64,000 nucleotides of DNA. Origin: an uncultured Pirellulaceae bacterium. GTDB taxonomy: Bacteria; Planctomycetota; Planctomycetia; Pirellulales; Pirellulaceae. The stretch lies in assembly GCA_905480545.1 (NCBI GenBank), contig CAJQQR010000026.1, positions 1 to 64,000 on the forward strand, in the 5' to 3' direction. Below are positions 18,945-27,535 of this stretch, one piece after another (the stretch's first letter is position 1; each line of letters opens with the position of its first letter). Under the pieces are notes generated by a model. The model had not been told where the DNA came from and searched no databases. It saw only the letters and a program-made list of their open reading frames with translations. The position numbers were made by a program, and so were the translations under genes.

Positions 18945-19829
18945 ATGTCTCAAGACCTCTCTATTTTTCACCAGCCAATTGGCTCATTATTTAATCTGAA
19001 AGCTTCGGAAAATGACGAGAAACCACTTTTATTATCCTCCGGTCAACTCTCCCATTTCGAAACAAACGGGTTTGTAAGTGGCGTTGATTTGCTCAATCCA
19101 CCACAATTAGAGGCATTACGCGGGGAGTTAACGGAGCTGTTTGACCCGAATCATGATGGCCGAGAATTTTGGTATGAATACCACTCCAACGAATCGGGGG
19201 ATGCAAATAATGTGCTCTTTCATGCTCTTGGAGCCTGGCGAATCCGCGAAGGACTGCACGACATTTTATGGAATCCACCGTTTCTCAAGGCCGCATCGCA
19301 ACTGCTCGGCGATCAACCCGTTCGATTTTGGCACGATCAACTCTTTTGCAAACCTGCGAAACATGGTGGCGTTGTCGCTTGGCACCAGGACTACTCCTAC
19401 TGGACCCGCACCAAACCGATGCAACATTTAACCTGCTGGATCGGGCTCGACGATGCAACCGTGGACAATGGATGCCTGCAATACGTTCCTGGCAGCCACA
19501 AATGGGATTTGCTTCCGGCCACGGGACTCGCAGGTGATATGAATGCAATTCGAAAAGTTCTCACCGACGATCAATGGGAACAATTTCAAAATCCGGTCGC
19601 TATCGAATTGAAAGCGGGACAAGCTGCGTTTCATCATCCGCTTTTGATTCATGGCTCATACGCAAACCGAACCGACCGACCCCGCCGCGCAATTGTGTTG
19701 AATGTATTTGCCGACGGAACCGAATCGGATTCGGATGATGTCTTACTCAATACCGTCCCGCCGATTTCTAAAGGAAGCAAAATGGAGGGTAAGTTTTTTC
19801 CGCTGCTGTACGATCCAAATGCAAATTGA
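18945..19829 (+). CDS. Phytanoyl-CoA dioxygenase family protein
   Basis: A 294-residue Fe(II)/2-oxoglutarate-dependent dioxygenase of the PhyH family. The metal site is visible as His147 and Asp149 in WHQDYSYW and the distal His226 in [11 protein letters not shown]. An Arg-rich segment (about 235-238) supplies the likely 2-oxoglutarate carboxylate ligand. The conserved VPGSHKW stretch precedes the distal part. Such enzymes hydroxylate lipids, amino acids or small metabolites, and substrate cannot be told from sequence. Planctomycetes carry many paralogs. The gene is followed after 43 bases by a small metalloprotease-like membrane protein on the same strand and could share its transcript. Confidence 0.88.
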   Translation: MSQDLSIFHQPIGSLFNLKASENDEKPLLLSSGQLSHFETNGFVSGVDLLNPPQLEALRGELTELFDPNHDGREFWYEYHSNESGDANNVLFHALGAWRIREGLHDILWNPPFLKAASQLLGDQPVRFWHDQLFCKPAKHGGVVAWHQDYSYWTRTKPMQHLTCWIGLDDATVDNGCLQYVPGSHKWDLLPATGLAGDMNAIRKVLTDDQWEQFQNPVAIELKAGQAAFHHPLLIHGSYANRTDRPRRAIVLNVFADGTESDSDDVLLNTVPPISKGSKMEGKFFPLLYDPNAN

Positions 19830-19872
19830 CAACTTTCGATTTGAACCCATTCCACTACAAGATTGATTACCG

Positions 19873-20346
19873 ATGATGCTTCGGAAAACTTTGAAAGTCA
19901 TCTGGGCGTCACCGAACACTTTGCTCGGCTCCTTACTGGGTCTCGTTGGAATCCTGTTTGGTGGAAAAGCACAGTTTGCAAGAGGCGCGTTCGAGTATCA
20001 CAGCGGCTTGGTTGCTTGGTTACTTCGTCGGTTTCCCAACAACGTTTGCGCGATGACTCTCGGACATTCGATTATCGGAATCGATAAAGAATCGCTAGAG
20101 GCCGCCCGTGACCATGAACACGTCCACGTTCGGCAGTATGAGCGTTGGGGTCTATTCTTTATACCTGCGTATTTTCTTTCTTCGGCTTACATGAAATACA
20201 AAGGCAAAAATCCGTATTACGATAACCACTTCGAAGTCGAAGCATACCGCATCGCTGCGGTAAACTTGCGCCGCAATTCCACCAACTCGAAAGAAGCTCG
20301 GTGTGAAAACCTCGGTTTAATCGACGGTGAGGCAAACGAATCATAG
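19873..20346 (+). CDS. Small membrane protein with HExxH zinc site
   Basis: A 157-residue protein. A hydrophobic segment near residues 14-30 is followed by a cytoplasmic or periplasmic part with HEHVH (81-85), which fits the HExxH zincin motif, and then by RQYERWG and a second hydrophobic stretch (about 93-106). A Glu-rich FEVEAYR segment (120-126) could give the third zinc ligand. This suggests a minimal membrane-embedded metalloprotease or a metal-binding relative. It is too short for a standard M48 or M50 peptidase. Two adjacent ATG codons start the frame. The LarA-like gene follows after 71 bases on the same strand. Peptidase activity is inference. Confidence 0.7.
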   Translation: MMLRKTLKVIWASPNTLLGSLLGLVGILFGGKAQFARGAFEYHSGLVAWLLRRFPNNVCAMTLGHSIIGIDKESLEAARDHEHVHVRQYERWGLFFIPAYFLSSAYMKYKGKNPYYDNHFEVEAYRIAAVNLRRNSTNSKEARCENLGLIDGEANES

Positions 20347-20417
20347 ACACGTGACACTTTGCAGCTGCTTTACAACAACAAGCTGCAACGAAAATCTAAT
20401 TACCGAAAAATGCGAAA

Positions 20418-21686
20418 ATGACAACTTACTTCTCAAAAGGCTCACCAAACACCGTAATCCACTCAGAAGAACTTGGTGAAATCATTTCGCAAGTCTTTTC
20501 TGATTTAGGCGAACGAAAAAACGTCCTGGCGTTGCCCCCTGACTTCACTCGATTCCCAAGTCGCGCTGGCGAAATCACTTGCTTGCTGCATGATCACTAC
20601 GGCGAATCAATATCCGATATCATGCCTGCGTTAGGAACCCATTTTGCGATGCCCGACTGGCAATTGGACAAGATGTTCCCCAACGTTCCCAAAGAACTGT
20701 TTCGCGTTCACGATTGGCGGAACGATGTCGTGACCATCGGAGAGGTTTCCGCCGAGTTTGTTGAACAAATGACCGAAGGCATTTGGAAAAAGCCATGGAA
20801 AGCACAGCTAAATAAACTGCTCTGGTCAAAGCAACATGATTTAATCGTATCGATCGGGCAAGTTGTCCCACACGAGGTGATCGGCATGGCCAACTACAAC
20901 AAAAATATTTTTGTGGGAACAGGCGGCGTGGATGGAATCAACGAAAGCCATTTCATTAGCGCGGCATACGGAATGGAACGCGTCATGGGCCGCGCGGACA
21001 ACCCGCTACGAAGCATCCTCAACCATGCACAAGAGCAATTTTGCCAAGACCTACCACTGTTGTTTGTGCTGACCGTCATTGGGGAAGATGAATCTGGCGA
21101 GAACGTGATTCGTGGTTTGTATATTGGTGACGATCATGATTGCTTCTACGCTGCGGCGGACCTCGCCCAAAAAGTCAACGTCAAGATCTTTGACGAGCGA
21201 CCGAAACGCGTTGTCGCCTGGCTGGACCCTGAGGAATTCCACAGCACCTGGATTGGCAATAAATCCGTCTATCGAACGCGCATGTTGATTGACGACGATG
21301 GCGAACTTACCGTCCTTGCAAAAGGCGTGAAGACGTTTGGGGAAGATCCAGAAATAGATCGTCTGATTCGAAAGTTCGGTTATCGAACTTCGCCCGAAGT
21401 CATGTCGTTCGTCGACAACAATGCCGAACTCCGCAACAACCTGTCCGCCGCCGCGCATTTGATTCACGGCTCATCAGAGAATCGCTTCAAGATCACCTAT
21501 GCCACGGAAAACATCTCAAAAGAAGAGATCGAATCGGTCGGATACAACCATGTCGATTACTCCGTTGCCGCAGAAAAATACGACTTTCAAAATTTGAAGG
21601 ATGGATGGAACGAGGACGCCGACGGAAAATTCTTTTTCGTTCGGAATCCAGCGTTAGGACTATGGGCCCATCGTTCAATGATCTAA
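20418..21686 (+). CDS. LarA-like nickel-pincer racemase/epimerase family protein
   Basis: A 422-residue protein of the LarA (DUF2088) family. LarA is the lactate racemase that uses a nickel-pincer nucleotide cofactor bound covalently to a lysine. Here ALGTH places His75 where LarA has its first catalytic His, PH at 151-152 gives the second, and Lys162 in NYNKNIFVG sits where the cofactor-binding lysine is expected. The N-terminal PPDFTRFPS matches the usual early D-x-T-R region. Family members racemise various 2-hydroxy acids, so lactate itself is not certain. No LarB, LarC or LarE cofactor genes are nearby. A second, more distant relative lies at 39181-40443. Confidence 0.82.
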   Translation: MTTYFSKGSPNTVIHSEELGEIISQVFSDLGERKNVLALPPDFTRFPSRAGEITCLLHDHYGESISDIMPALGTHFAMPDWQLDKMFPNVPKELFRVHDWRNDVVTIGEVSAEFVEQMTEGIWKKPWKAQLNKLLWSKQHDLIVSIGQVVPHEVIGMANYNKNIFVGTGGVDGINESHFISAAYGMERVMGRADNPLRSILNHAQEQFCQDLPLLFVLTVIGEDESGENVIRGLYIGDDHDCFYAAADLAQKVNVKIFDERPKRVVAWLDPEEFHSTWIGNKSVYRTRMLIDDDGELTVLAKGVKTFGEDPEIDRLIRKFGYRTSPEVMSFVDNNAELRNNLSAAAHLIHGSSENRFKITYATENISKEEIESVGYNHVDYSVAAEKYDFQNLKDGWNEDADGKFFFVRNPALGLWAHRSMI

Positions 21687-21747
21687 CGTAAAACAAAACG
21701 AATGACTAGACGCGCTCTGTGTTTTTCCATTGATCCACGTCCTTCAA

Positions 21748-22524
21748 TCAATGTCGTTTAAACCCTTCACCGACCGCTGGCTGATTCAACGTAACAATCG
21801 CCCAGATGCCAAAAGGAATCGTTACCGGAAAAAGCAAATTCAACGGAAGCACAGCGAAGATCGCACCTGTATAAGCCATCCCATAACTTCGAGTAAACTT
21901 CATGTTGTTTCCGCCAATCATGATCATTGCGGATGCCATCATGTGAATGCTCAACACAACCGCCGAAAGAATGACGTAAAACACATCAGGTTCAAACTGG
22001 TACTGGGAGTGGTAAAGAATGTAAACCATCAACCCAATGATCCCGATGGCTACTGCAATCAGATTAATCGCTGCAACGACGATCAGCCCTTGGGAAGGTC
22101 CGACCAATCGATTCTTGGCATGCTCCTGTGCGACCATTTTTCGCATTTTGAAAGATAGCGTGGTGTCCTCACCCCACGTCCCATCACCAAGCTTCTCCTC
22201 CCAACGGTCTAATCCCAATTGTTTCTCAACCAATACGTCTTTCGGCTGGGCGGTCTTATCGCCCGTCGGCTTGAAAGGATCATTCAATGTTGAGGGCGGA
22301 GCCGGCCCTTGCTGCGGCACTGGTTGCCCCTGCTGGATCACAGGCTGCGAATGCGGGGCAACGACTGGATTCGTTTGAACCGGTTGGGGAACGACAGCGG
22401 CAGGGTTTCGTTCTGGGATGTGGATGATCGCTGTACAATACGGACACTTCCCCTGTTTTCCGCCTGTCTCATCTGGTGTAATGACTTTCGCGTAACATTC
22501 CGAGCAGTGAAATTCGATTGACAT
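21748..22524 (-). CDS. Zinc-ribbon protein with C-terminal membrane helices
   Basis: A 258-residue protein. Cys7, Cys10, Cys27 and Cys30 form an N-terminal zinc ribbon. A long Pro/Gln/Val-rich linker (about 40-95) leads to a charged helical part and then four hydrophobic segments (about 145-168, 182-202, 213-230 and 232-248). It is convergent with the LarA-like gene, only 61 bases away. The plan, ribbon then low-complexity linker then membrane block, is common in planctomycetes. I recognise no function. Confidence 0.75.
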   Translation of the reverse strand: MSIEFHCSECYAKVITPDETGGKQGKCPYCTAIIHIPERNPAAVVPQPVQTNPVVAPHSQPVIQQGQPVPQQGPAPPSTLNDPFKPTGDKTAQPKDVLVEKQLGLDRWEEKLGDGTWGEDTTLSFKMRKMVAQEHAKNRLVGPSQGLIVVAAINLIAVAIGIIGLMVYILYHSQYQFEPDVFYVILSAVVLSIHMMASAMIMIGGNNMKFTRSYGMAYTGAIFAVLPLNLLFPVTIPFGIWAIVTLNQPAVGEGFKRH

Positions 22525-22820
22525 TCTTTATTGCCTACTCAATAAAAACAGGTCAGACATTCGGGACAGCTTTTGCGAAAAAAAGGAAGACAGACATCGA
22601 ATCTCGCCATCACGTGCCGGAATCACGATCTGGAATCACGTTTTATAAACATTGGCCAAAAGCAAAATTATTCAACAGCGAATCGGTCGAATTTTGGAAA
22701 AAGTGACGTTCGGGGAGTCCCAAGAATTTCCTGCAGGGCCCATTTTAACCCAACGGATTTTAACAGTTTTCAATTCAACTCGCAAAATCGGCCTGAAAAA
22801 GCTTAACAAAAAGTGGTTTA
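22525..22820. other. Intergenic region between divergent genes
   Basis: About 300 bases that must hold promoters for the zinc-ribbon gene and the helicase gene. Overlapping plus-strand frames run out of phase with the helicase and look like chance. No repeat or hairpin stands out. Confidence 0.4.
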
Positions 22821-24845
22821 TTGACGGAAAAAAAATTCAATTCACACAGGATTTTGGGGCAAGACCAATTAGTCGCCAAACGCCTGAAAAACTACGAGTA
22901 TCGCCCACAACAACTTGCCATGTCGACGGCGATTGAAAAGGCGATCCAATCGCAGCGACATTTGATCGCCGAGGCGGGTACCGGCGTCGGAAAAAGCTTT
23001 GCGTATCTGGTTCCAGCAATCCTTGAAACCGCCCAACACACCTCAGCGGATTCTACACAAAAAACGAAACCAATCATTGTTTCGACTCATACGATTTCAC
23101 TTCAGGAACAGTTGATCGAAAAGGATCTTCCGTTTCTCAACAGTGTCATTCCGCTCGAATTTTCGGCGATTTTGGTCAAGGGTCGCCGCAACTACGTTAG
23201 CCTCCGCCGAACCGAAGCAGCGTTTGCTCGTAGCGCGTCGCTCTTTGGCAATATCGAGGAAAGTGAACAACTGCACAAGATTCGCCAATGGGCAATCCAA
23301 ACGACCGACGGCTCCAAGGCAGACCTGCCGATCAATCCTTTACCAACCGTTTGGGATGAAGTCGCTAGCGACAGCGGGAACTGCATGGGTAAAAAATGCA
23401 AACACTTCAAAGACTGCTTTTACTTTCAATCGCGACGGCGCATGCAACACGCGCAAATCCTGGTTGTCAATCACGCACTCTTCTTTACCGATCTTTCACT
23501 TCGCCAATCGGGCGTCAAACTGCTTCCCGATTACGACACGGTCATTCTCGACGAAGCTCATACCGTTGAAGCCGTCGCCGGAGACCACCTTGGGATCTCG
23601 GTTACATCCGGACAAGTTGACTATGTCTTACGCAAGCTCTTCCATGATACTGCGAACAAAGGCTTGCTGGTTCATCACAATATGGTCGATGCCCAAAAAC
23701 AAGTCGTGGAATGTTACCGATTGTGCGACGCATTCTTTGGCGATCTGCTGGTCTGGCTTTCCGAGTCAAAAAACAAAGACAAGAATTCGTCGACGATTGC
23801 TCGAGTTCATCAAGCCGAAATCGTCACTAACTATCTCTCTCCTGCACTCGATAAACTTGCGGCCATGATCCGCCGTAAAGCAAGTCAGATCGAAAAGGAA
23901 GAAGAGCGGCAGGATTTGACGTCGGCCCAAGATCGAGTCGCCATGCTTTCAGACGTGATTCAGCAATGGCACAAACAGGCCGTCGAAGCGAGTGTCTATT
24001 GGCTGGAAGTTGCCTGGCGAAGAAGCTCGCCGAAAATCTCGTTGATTGCGGCTCCGATCGATGTCGGTCCAGCGCTTCGCAGCATGCTGTTCGAGCAAAC
24101 CAAAACGGTCGTGCTGACCAGCGCTACATTATCATTGAATAATGAGGGGAATTTTGATTTTTTCAAATCAAGAATAGGCCTGACGTCCACCAATACGGTT
24201 CAACTTGATTCCCCTTTCGACTACAAGAAACAGGCAAAGCTTATTTGCGTTACAGACATGCCGGATCCCAGTTCGAGCAAAAACGAATTCGAAGAAGCAA
24301 CGGCGAACGCGATCAAAAAATACATCAAACGAACGAACGGCCATGCGTTTGCATTGTTCACCAGTTACGACCTAATGCGCCGAATTGGTCAACGGATTCT
24401 CCGCTGGCTGAATGAAAATGATTATGCGTTTTACTCACAAGCTGATGGCACACCTCGCAGCATCATGCTTGAAAATTTCAAACGGAATCCACGTGGTGTA
24501 CTTTTTGGTACCGATAGCTTTTGGCAAGGTGTCGATGTGCCGGGTGAAGCGCTTCAAAACGTAATCATCACGAAGCTTCCGTTCGCCGTCCCTGATCATC
24601 CGCTTGTCGAGGCCCGTATGGAAAAAATCAAAGAGGATGGCGGAAATCCGTTTAAAGAGTATTCACTGCCTGAAGCCATCGTCAAATTTCGACAAGGATT
24701 CGGTCGACTGATTCGGACACAATCCGATAACGGAATCGTTGTCGTACTCGACCCGCGAATCAAAACGAAATTCTACGGACGGATGTTTTTAGATAGTCTT
24801 CCGGATTGCGAAGTCATCACCGAATCACTGTCGACCAAAGTCTGA
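22821..24845 (+). CDS. DinG/XPD-like ATP-dependent DNA helicase
   Basis: A 674-residue superfamily 2 helicase. Walker A is AGTGVGKS (52-59), the DEAH box is at 234-237, and C-terminal motifs include FATSYDL-like LFTSYDLMRR, GTDSFWQGVDVPG and the QGFGRLIRT motif VI. DinG enzymes unwind 5'-overhang DNA, D-loops and R-loops during replication and repair, and carry a 4Fe-4S cluster on four cysteines. Here Cys188, Cys193 and Cys199 keep the spacing of the last three. The first, expected in a KGR-x-NY-x-C context, is Ser127 (GRRNYVSLRR, codon AGC). The TTG start is preferred because the family's early ILGxxQ segment begins 10 residues in. The gene is followed by a hydrolase gene after about 150 bases. 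Confidence 0.87.
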   Translation: MTEKKFNSHRILGQDQLVAKRLKNYEYRPQQLAMSTAIEKAIQSQRHLIAEAGTGVGKSFAYLVPAILETAQHTSADSTQKTKPIIVSTHTISLQEQLIEKDLPFLNSVIPLEFSAILVKGRRNYVSLRRTEAAFARSASLFGNIEESEQLHKIRQWAIQTTDGSKADLPINPLPTVWDEVASDSGNCMGKKCKHFKDCFYFQSRRRMQHAQILVVNHALFFTDLSLRQSGVKLLPDYDTVILDEAHTVEAVAGDHLGISVTSGQVDYVLRKLFHDTANKGLLVHHNMVDAQKQVVECYRLCDAFFGDLLVWLSESKNKDKNSSTIARVHQAEIVTNYLSPALDKLAAMIRRKASQIEKEEERQDLTSAQDRVAMLSDVIQQWHKQAVEASVYWLEVAWRRSSPKISLIAAPIDVGPALRSMLFEQTKTVVLTSATLSLNNEGNFDFFKSRIGLTSTNTVQLDSPFDYKKQAKLICVTDMPDPSSSKNEFEEATANAIKKYIKRTNGHAFALFTSYDLMRRIGQRILRWLNENDYAFYSQADGTPRSIMLENFKRNPRGVLFGTDSFWQGVDVPGEALQNVIITKLPFAVPDHPLVEARMEKIKEDGGNPFKEYSLPEAIVKFRQGFGRLIRTQSDNGIVVVLDPRIKTKFYGRMFLDSLPDCEVITESLSTKV

Positions 24846-24992
24846 TCCCTATCCTGATTCTTGCAAATTCAGATCATCGTCAACCCATTCTTTTAATGCT
24901 ACGATATTTGGTTTCCGGCAAAGGAAAACAAAACGCCTAACGCACTTGCCCCATCCCAATAATCATTTTTTTCAAACCAACGCGTAACTCAA

Positions 24993-25796
24993 ATGAAAAT
25001 CATTCGGTACCAAGACTCGGAAAACAAAATCAAATTCGCAGCGGAAACAGCCAACGGAATCCTTGAGTTGGACGGGTCGATTTACGACAACCCAGTTGTG
25101 ACACCAACCATCGCTGACGTGAAAAAAATCTTGGCGCCGGTCGATCCACCAACCATTTACTGCATTGGATTAAATTACCTTTTTCATGCACAAGAAGGAG
25201 GCCTGCCGAAACCAGATTATCCAATCCTGTTCATGAAGTCACCAACAACTCTCCAAAACCCAAACGACCCAATCGAAATTCCGACGCATTTAAAAAGCGA
25301 ACAAGTCGATTTCGAATGTGAACTTGCGGTCGTCATTGGAAAGAAATGCAAAAACGTCTCCAAAGAAAACGCCCTCGATTTTGTATTGGGTTATACATGC
25401 GGACACGATGTCAGCGCTCGCGACTGGCAAATCAAATTTGGTGGATCGCAATGGTGCAAAGGCAAAACATTTGACACGTTTTGCCCGCTCGGTCCCACAC
25501 TCGTCACCACGGATGAAATCACCAACCCCAACGACCTCAAGATCAAGACGATCCTCAACGGCGAAATCATGCAAGACTGGAACACCAATGATATGATTTT
25601 TGATGTCCCAACGCTTATCGAATTCCTAAGCGGAAGCACAACACTAATGCCTGGAACTGTCATTCTAACGGGAACGCCTCACGGTGTTGGGCTTGCCCGG
25701 AAACCGCCGGTTTATCTCCAAAATGAAGATACCGTCACGATTGAAATCGAAAAAATTGGTTCGTTGACCAATCCAGTGATTGACGAACCAACTTGA
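24993..25796 (+). CDS. Fumarylacetoacetate hydrolase family protein
   Basis: A 267-residue protein of the FAH/FAHD superfamily. The divalent metal is held by Glu108 and Glu110 in DFECELAVVIG and by Asp139 in GHDVSARDWQ. The conserved LTGTPHGVG loop (235-243) is present. Relatives include fumarylpyruvate hydrolase, oxaloacetate decarboxylase FAHD1 and enzymes of aromatic and sugar-acid breakdown; the exact substrate cannot be assigned. It is convergent with the ThuA gene, 25 bases apart. Length and motifs are complete. Confidence 0.86.
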   Translation: MKIIRYQDSENKIKFAAETANGILELDGSIYDNPVVTPTIADVKKILAPVDPPTIYCIGLNYLFHAQEGGLPKPDYPILFMKSPTTLQNPNDPIEIPTHLKSEQVDFECELAVVIGKKCKNVSKENALDFVLGYTCGHDVSARDWQIKFGGSQWCKGKTFDTFCPLGPTLVTTDEITNPNDLKIKTILNGEIMQDWNTNDMIFDVPTLIEFLSGSTTLMPGTVILTGTPHGVGLARKPPVYLQNEDTVTIEIEKIGSLTNPVIDEPT

Positions 25797-25821
25797 TGCC
25801 CTATTCGTGGTTCTCAACGAA

Positions 25822-26730
25822 TCAGTCTGTTGAAACATCGACCTCGATTGGCGTTGCATCAGCCGCGAGGTCACCCATCGCGTACTGAAAACCGGCCAGA
25901 TAATGCTCAAGCACCATCGGATTCCAATAGATCTCTTCGCGATGACCAAGTGAGCAATAAAATGTCCGGCCATCCCCATATTTTGAAATCCAGCTGATCG
26001 GGTAAAAGTTGTCTTTGCGATTTCCTTTTTTGGTTCCGTCCCAAGTCGATTTTAGGCTAAGCAACATTCGACGATCTTTTGGGTTAGCGGTGTCGTTTCG
26101 AAACTGGTAAATCTCATCCTTAATCGTGAATCCTTTTCCGCCAAAGACTTTCGTAAGCGGATGATTCGCATCGAGGATTCTTACCGGCACATCCATATGC
26201 CACGGATGACTGACGAAAGCACCGCCCATCATATCGTTGTATTCTTTCCAATTTTTATAGGTATCGGTAGCGGAATGTGTTCCGGCAATTCCCTTGCCAG
26301 ACTTAAGAAAATCGACCAGTGATTTTTTCAAGCGGGCCTCGCGTTCTGCACTCCCCTCCCCTTTTGATTTAAAAATTTCTCCTGTCGTGTTGACCATGAT
26401 AACAAGATCGAACTCTTTGAGACGTTCCGGTTCGAAGATCGATTCATCCTCGGTATGCGTCGCCGTGAATGCACCCGTTTTCTCACCGAGCATCGTCAGC
26501 GACTTTACGCCAACCGAGATTGAGCTATGGCGAAAACCTGCCGTTTTGGAAAACAAAAGGACCTTGCGAGGTTGCTTAGGTTTCGTTGGTGCCTTGTCTG
26601 GAAGTGCCTCTCTGATTTTGGCGATCTCTTGCTCAGTGACCTCTCGAAGCTGCGCGAACGAAACGTGATTCGAGAAACAAAGAATCGTAGCGACTATCGT
26701 AAACAACCGGATTGAGTAGTGGTGCATCAA
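25822..26730 (-). CDS. Secreted ThuA-domain protein
   Basis: A 302-residue exported protein. The signal peptide covers about residues 1-26 (VSFAQ cleavage region). The mature part from about 55 is a ThuA-like domain of class I glutamine amidotransferase fold: KVLLFSKTAGFRH, LVIMVNTTGE, GIAGTHSATDT and the late GRTFYCSLGHRE segment. No catalytic Cys is seen in the nucleophile position, where GTHS occurs, as usual for ThuA. Proteins of this kind are abundant in planctomycetes, often near sugar-degradation genes; trehalose use is the original name only. It is divergent from purN. Confidence 0.87.
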   Translation of the reverse strand: MMHHYSIRLFTIVATILCFSNHVSFAQLREVTEQEIAKIREALPDKAPTKPKQPRKVLLFSKTAGFRHSSISVGVKSLTMLGEKTGAFTATHTEDESIFEPERLKEFDLVIMVNTTGEIFKSKGEGSAEREARLKKSLVDFLKSGKGIAGTHSATDTYKNWKEYNDMMGGAFVSHPWHMDVPVRILDANHPLTKVFGGKGFTIKDEIYQFRNDTANPKDRRMLLSLKSTWDGTKKGNRKDNFYPISWISKYGDGRTFYCSLGHREEIYWNPMVLEHYLAGFQYAMGDLAADATPIEVDVSTD

Positions 26731-26841
26731 ATAACCTCGTTGGAAATGTGGTGAGTCCGTTTCAGGCGGGGTGACAACCCGTCCATTTTATCAGAAATTA
26801 TGAGGAAGGATGTATTTACTTTTTTTTGAACGGTTTCCGGA

Positions 26842-27444
26842 TTGCCCACTTCAAAATTTCAAATCGCTGTCTTGATTTCGGGCGGTGGCACGACACTCAA
26901 AAACTTGATCACTCACATTGATCAGGGCAAATTGCCCGTCGAAATTGCGTTGGTCGTTTCCAGCAATCCAAATGCGGCCGGCATTGCCTTCGCTGACAAA
27001 TACAACATTCCTGTGCGTACCGCAACGAAAACGAAGTCGCTGACCGATGCCCAGTATTGTGAACAAGTCTTTGGTCCCATCCGTGAAACCGGCGTGGACC
27101 TCGTCGTCATGGGTGGATTTCTAAAACATGTCCTAATTCCCGATGACTTTACCGAACGGGTCATCAACATTCATCCGAGTCTCATTCCCGCGTTTGCCGG
27201 ACAAGGTTTTTACGGCCTGCGGGTTCATCAAGCCGTCATCGCAAAAGGCTGTCGCGTTTCCGGTTGTACTGTTCACTACGTCGACAACGAATTCGACCAT
27301 GGGCCCATTATTGCTCAGCGTGCTGTTGATGTATCAGCGAACGACAGTGCAGAGACTTTACAGAAAAAAGTCTTCGACGTTGAATGCGAGTTGCTTCCGG
27401 ACGTGATACGACAAATTGCGGAGGCATCAGCTCAAGTTGGTTGA
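26842..27444 (+). CDS. purN: Phosphoribosylglycinamide formyltransferase
   Basis: A 200-residue GAR transformylase, third step of purine synthesis, moving formyl from 10-formyltetrahydrofolate to glycinamide ribonucleotide. The substrate loop SGGGTTLKNL (13-22) and the catalytic trio are present: Asn109 and His111 in INIHPSLIP, and Asp152 in FDHGPII. The usual GLHTH-like stretch is changed to FYGLRVHQAV but keeps the His. Translation starts at TTG, 26842, since no ATG lies earlier. The stop codon directly abuts the 17-bp tandem array. Confidence 0.92.
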   Translation: MPTSKFQIAVLISGGGTTLKNLITHIDQGKLPVEIALVVSSNPNAAGIAFADKYNIPVRTATKTKSLTDAQYCEQVFGPIRETGVDLVVMGGFLKHVLIPDDFTERVINIHPSLIPAFAGQGFYGLRVHQAVIAKGCRVSGCTVHYVDNEFDHGPIIAQRAVDVSANDSAETLQKKVFDVECELLPDVIRQIAEASAQVG

Positions 27445-27533
27445 ACAACGTTTTGAGTTAAACAACGTTTTGAGTTAAACAACGTCTTGAGTTAAACAAC
27501 GTCTTGAGTTGAGCAACGTTTTGAGTTGAGCAA
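27445..27533. repeat. 17-bp tandem repeat array, five copies plus a fragment
   Basis: Units start at 27445, 27462, 27479, 27496 and 27513, with a four-base start of a sixth at 27530. The unit is ACAACGTTTTGAGTTAA; copies differ at only one to three positions. The array begins one base after the purN stop and ends two bases before the mqnE stop, so it fills the gap between two convergent genes. No spacer sequences occur, so it is not CRISPR. Confidence 0.95.
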
Positions 27534-27535
27534 TA

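Noticed and set aside
27445-27533. CRISPR array
   Set aside because: Units are 17 bases, directly adjoining, with no spacers, and no cas gene is nearby.
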